In this document: positions 62,491-64,000 of the stretch, one piece after another | How positions within the stretch are numbered: the first letter of the stretch is position 1 | How the letters are laid out: every line of letters begins with the position of its first letter | Source: Rhizobium mongolense subsp. loessense | Lineage (GTDB): Bacteria; Pseudomonadota; Alphaproteobacteria; Rhizobiales; Rhizobiaceae | Length of the DNA: 64,000 bases | Assembly: GCF_900099775.1 (NCBI RefSeq) | Contig: NZ_FMTM01000002.1 | Span: 186,001-250,000 of the forward strand | Direction: 5' to 3' | Position numbers and translations under genes: made by a program | The notes under the pieces: generated by a model | Told to the model about the DNA's origin: nothing | What the model saw: only the letters and a program-made list of their open reading frames with translations | Database searches by the model: none

Positions 62491-62976
62491 ATGAGAAACG
62501 AATTCGACTTCGCCCCGCTTTACCGGTCCAGCATCGGCTTTGACCGCGTCTTCAATCTCCTCAACAATGCGCAGCGATTTCAAGCTGTCGATACCTGGCC
62601 GCCTTACGATATCGTCAAGGCAGGCGAGGACGAGTATCGCATAACCATGGCAGTTGCAGGCTTCGCCGAGGAAGATCTGTCGATCACACATGAGCGAAAC
62701 GTGCTCGTTATTGCCGGTGCGAAGCCCGACCAGGAGGATATGCAATATCTGCATCACGGCATCGCCGGCCGCTCATTCGAACGACGCTTCGAGCTGGCCG
62801 ACCACGTCAAGGTGCTTGGTGCGAGCCTGAAGAACGGCCTTCTGTCGGTCGAGCTGAAACACGAGATCCCTGAAGAGATGAAGGCGCGGCGCATTGCTAT
62901 CGGAACGAATGAGGTCAAGCAGGCCAAAGAGGAGACCGGGCCGCTACAGATCGAAGGCGAAAAGCAGGTGGCTTGA
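62491..62976 (+). CDS. Small heat-shock protein (Hsp20/IbpA family)
   Basis: A 161-residue sHSP: N-terminal arm MRNEFDFAPLYRSSIGFDRV, alpha-crystallin domain from TWPPYDIVKAGEDEYRITMA to GASLKNGLLSVELKHEIPEE (with the A-x-x-x-n-GvL motif), then a C-terminal tail in which ARRIAIG carries the Ile-x-Ile. It prevents aggregation of unfolded proteins in the cytoplasm. The ATG at 62491 has GGAGG 8 nt upstream; the ATG at 62485 is too close. It is controlled by the ROSE leader. Confidence 0.92.
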   Translation: MRNEFDFAPLYRSSIGFDRVFNLLNNAQRFQAVDTWPPYDIVKAGEDEYRITMAVAGFAEEDLSITHERNVLVIAGAKPDQEDMQYLHHGIAGRSFERRFELADHVKVLGASLKNGLLSVELKHEIPEEMKARRIAIGTNEVKQAKEETGPLQIEGEKQVA

Positions 62977-63121
62977 TCGAACATGACCACGAGCCGCGCC
63001 GGGATTTTAGACGGCGCGGCATTGCCGCGGATTCGACGCGTGTCCTATTGGCTGCCAGCAGCGACACAGTGTGCTCAAAGTCGCAGTCATGAAGTGCCGA
63101 ACGTGAGGAAGGTGATTGAAA

Positions 63122-63343
63122 ATGACCCTATCGTCAGGAGAAGTAAGGGCCATCATCGGCCCGGTTGACGAGGTCTTGCTCGCAGACATCTTGGCGACAG
63201 GGGCTTCGGCAAGGGAACTGGCAGAAGCCTGGGCCTGGGTGAATGCTGAAGAAGCTCTGGCCGATGAAGGCCGTCCGTTGCCGACGGGAAGGATTGCGCG
63301 GCTTGTTGATCTGCTGGATCCCGGCCAGGAGAACGAACTGTGA
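63122..63343 (+). CDS. Small conserved rhizobial hypothetical protein
   Basis: A 73-residue acidic helical protein, MTLSSGEVRAIIGPVDEVLL followed by ADILATGASARELAEAWAWV and LPTGRIARLVDLLDP. I recall similar short proteins in rhizobial genomes, of unknown function. GAGGAAGG lies upstream of the ATG. It follows the sHSP gene by 145 bp on the same strand and may be stress-related (inference). Confidence 0.6.
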   Translation: MTLSSGEVRAIIGPVDEVLLADILATGASARELAEAWAWVNAEEALADEGRPLPTGRIARLVDLLDPGQENEL

Positions 63344-63526
63344 AGCGCCGCTTGCGTGACTGATCGGCGGCAAAGGGCAGTGCCTACCGAAGAGGCGCGA
63401 GCCTTGTGTGAGGCGAGCGGCAGAACGCGACAGCCAGCGCGGCTGGGGCGCGCTTTGATGACCACCCTTTCATAACTCCACTTGGGCGCTATGCTCCATG
63501 CCAGGATATTAAGCATAGGGCCTTTC

Positions 63527-63796
63527 ATGACGGACCAAGATCAAAGCGACTTTCGGGAGCGAATGACGATCGTCGGCGAACTTGACGCCGCCTCCTTCCT
63601 TCCTTGGATCCGACGCCATGCCGCTAAGCTCGGGCTTGCGCAGGCGATCGCCCATACCAGTCCCGATCGGGTCGAGCTCGACATCACCGGGCCCGTGGAG
63701 CTGATCGACATGATGGAGATCGGATGTTTGCTCGGGCCCATCGATGTCTGGGTCGAGACGATACACCGCACGCCCATTCACGGGGGCGCCGGCTGA
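63527..63796 (+). CDS. Acylphosphatase-like protein lacking the catalytic Arg
   Basis: An 89-residue protein starting MTDQDQSDFRERMTIVGELD. The pattern RMTIVGELDAASFLPWIRRH, AAKLGL and DRVELDITGPVELIDMM follows acylphosphatase (RV.G.VQGVGFR.W....A..LGL). The catalytic Arg of GFR is Leu here (SFL) and the catalytic Asn of VRN is replaced (AIAHTSPD), so acylphosphate hydrolysis is doubtful. Function unknown; an upstream ATG at 63482 is less likely. Confidence 0.55.
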   Translation: MTDQDQSDFRERMTIVGELDAASFLPWIRRHAAKLGLAQAIAHTSPDRVELDITGPVELIDMMEIGCLLGPIDVWVETIHRTPIHGGAG

Positions 63797-63966
63797 CGTT
63801 GCGATCGATCCTTTTCCGGCTGCATTGCACATCGTATGCCTTATATTTAATCAAGATTGCCAATGCGAAAAAATTATGCAAACGTGACCGCACTGATTGG
63901 CGGACCGCCGGCCCTTAGCCGCGGATTCACCAACCAGGCCATTGATTTTATATAGAAAGCCGAGTG

Positions 63967-64000
63967 ATGCTGTCTGACACGACGGGCTCTTGGACGCCAG
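63967..64000 (+). CDS. Possible start of a gene running off the right edge
   Basis: ATG followed by 10 open codons (MLSDTTGSWTP). The ribosome site is weak. Too little sequence to assess. Confidence 0.2.
   Translation, partial: MLSDTTGSWTP

Noticed and set aside
1..64000. CRISPR array, tRNA/rRNA genes, complete insertion sequences, nod boxes
   Set aside because: Looked for repeats with regular spacers, tRNA-like arms, transposase motifs and nod-box patterns by eye; none was convincing. A tRNA and IS search by program would settle it.

Overview
The window looks like accessory DNA, probably plasmid or chromid, of a fast-growing rhizobium (Rhizobiaceae, Rhizobium/Sinorhizobium type). Pointers are a SyrB-type regulator, a rhizobial-length GlgE, FixJ-like regulators, many LacI/TetR regulators next to ABC importers, and a ROSE-type RNA thermometer ahead of a small heat-shock gene. 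No rRNA, tRNA, CRISPR array or intact insertion sequence was seen. Genus is an inference; no taxonomic search was possible.

Layout. 1-2217: 5' two thirds of glgE (minus), running off the left edge. 2.2-3.2 kb: two gene tails (DadA-like, permease-like) abutting. 3.2-7.7 kb: CPA1 antiporter, flavin amine oxidase, and a TetR/NIPSNAP divergent pair with a clear operator. 8-14.5 kb: receiver protein, a 1,269-residue MASE1/five-PAS histidine kinase, a FixJ-like regulator, an Rrf2 regulator and a pirin remnant. 14.9-18.4 kb: TetR-controlled EmrAB/RmrAB-type efflux pump. 18.9-20.7 kb: class III cyclase with TPRs. 21.5-22.8 kb: syrB and a second protein sharing its coiled-coil tail.

22.9-30.8 kb is a coherent locus: a peptide-type ABC importer, two proline-iminopeptidase-family hydrolases and, between them, a LuxR solo. 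The ligand-binding domain of the solo carries the Met57/Trp61 pattern (TraR numbering) of the plant-responsive OryR/NesR/PipR subfamily. 31-36 kb holds an exonuclease, orphan small proteins and several unlisted mini-genes.

35.7-46.9 kb is an idonate/gluconate catabolic region: frameshifted SMP-30 lactonase, idnD, 2-ketoacid reductase, idnO, gluconokinase, beta-hydroxyacid dehydrogenase, two LacI regulators and a PAAT-type ABC importer. All are tied together by copies of a 16-bp palindrome, ATGTTATCGATAACAT.

46.7-52.3 kb is a patchwork of relics around htpG and a Crp-family regulator. 52.3-62.2 kb is an operon for an ABC importer, UAAP1/UAAP2, a biotin-dependent carboxylase and allophanate hydrolase. 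It is preceded by a guanidine-I (ykkC) riboswitch with its terminator and, upstream of that, a sigma-54 promoter, so it is best read as nitrogen-controlled guanidine assimilation rather than urea use. 62.4-64 kb: ROSE-controlled sHSP and two small rhizobial proteins.
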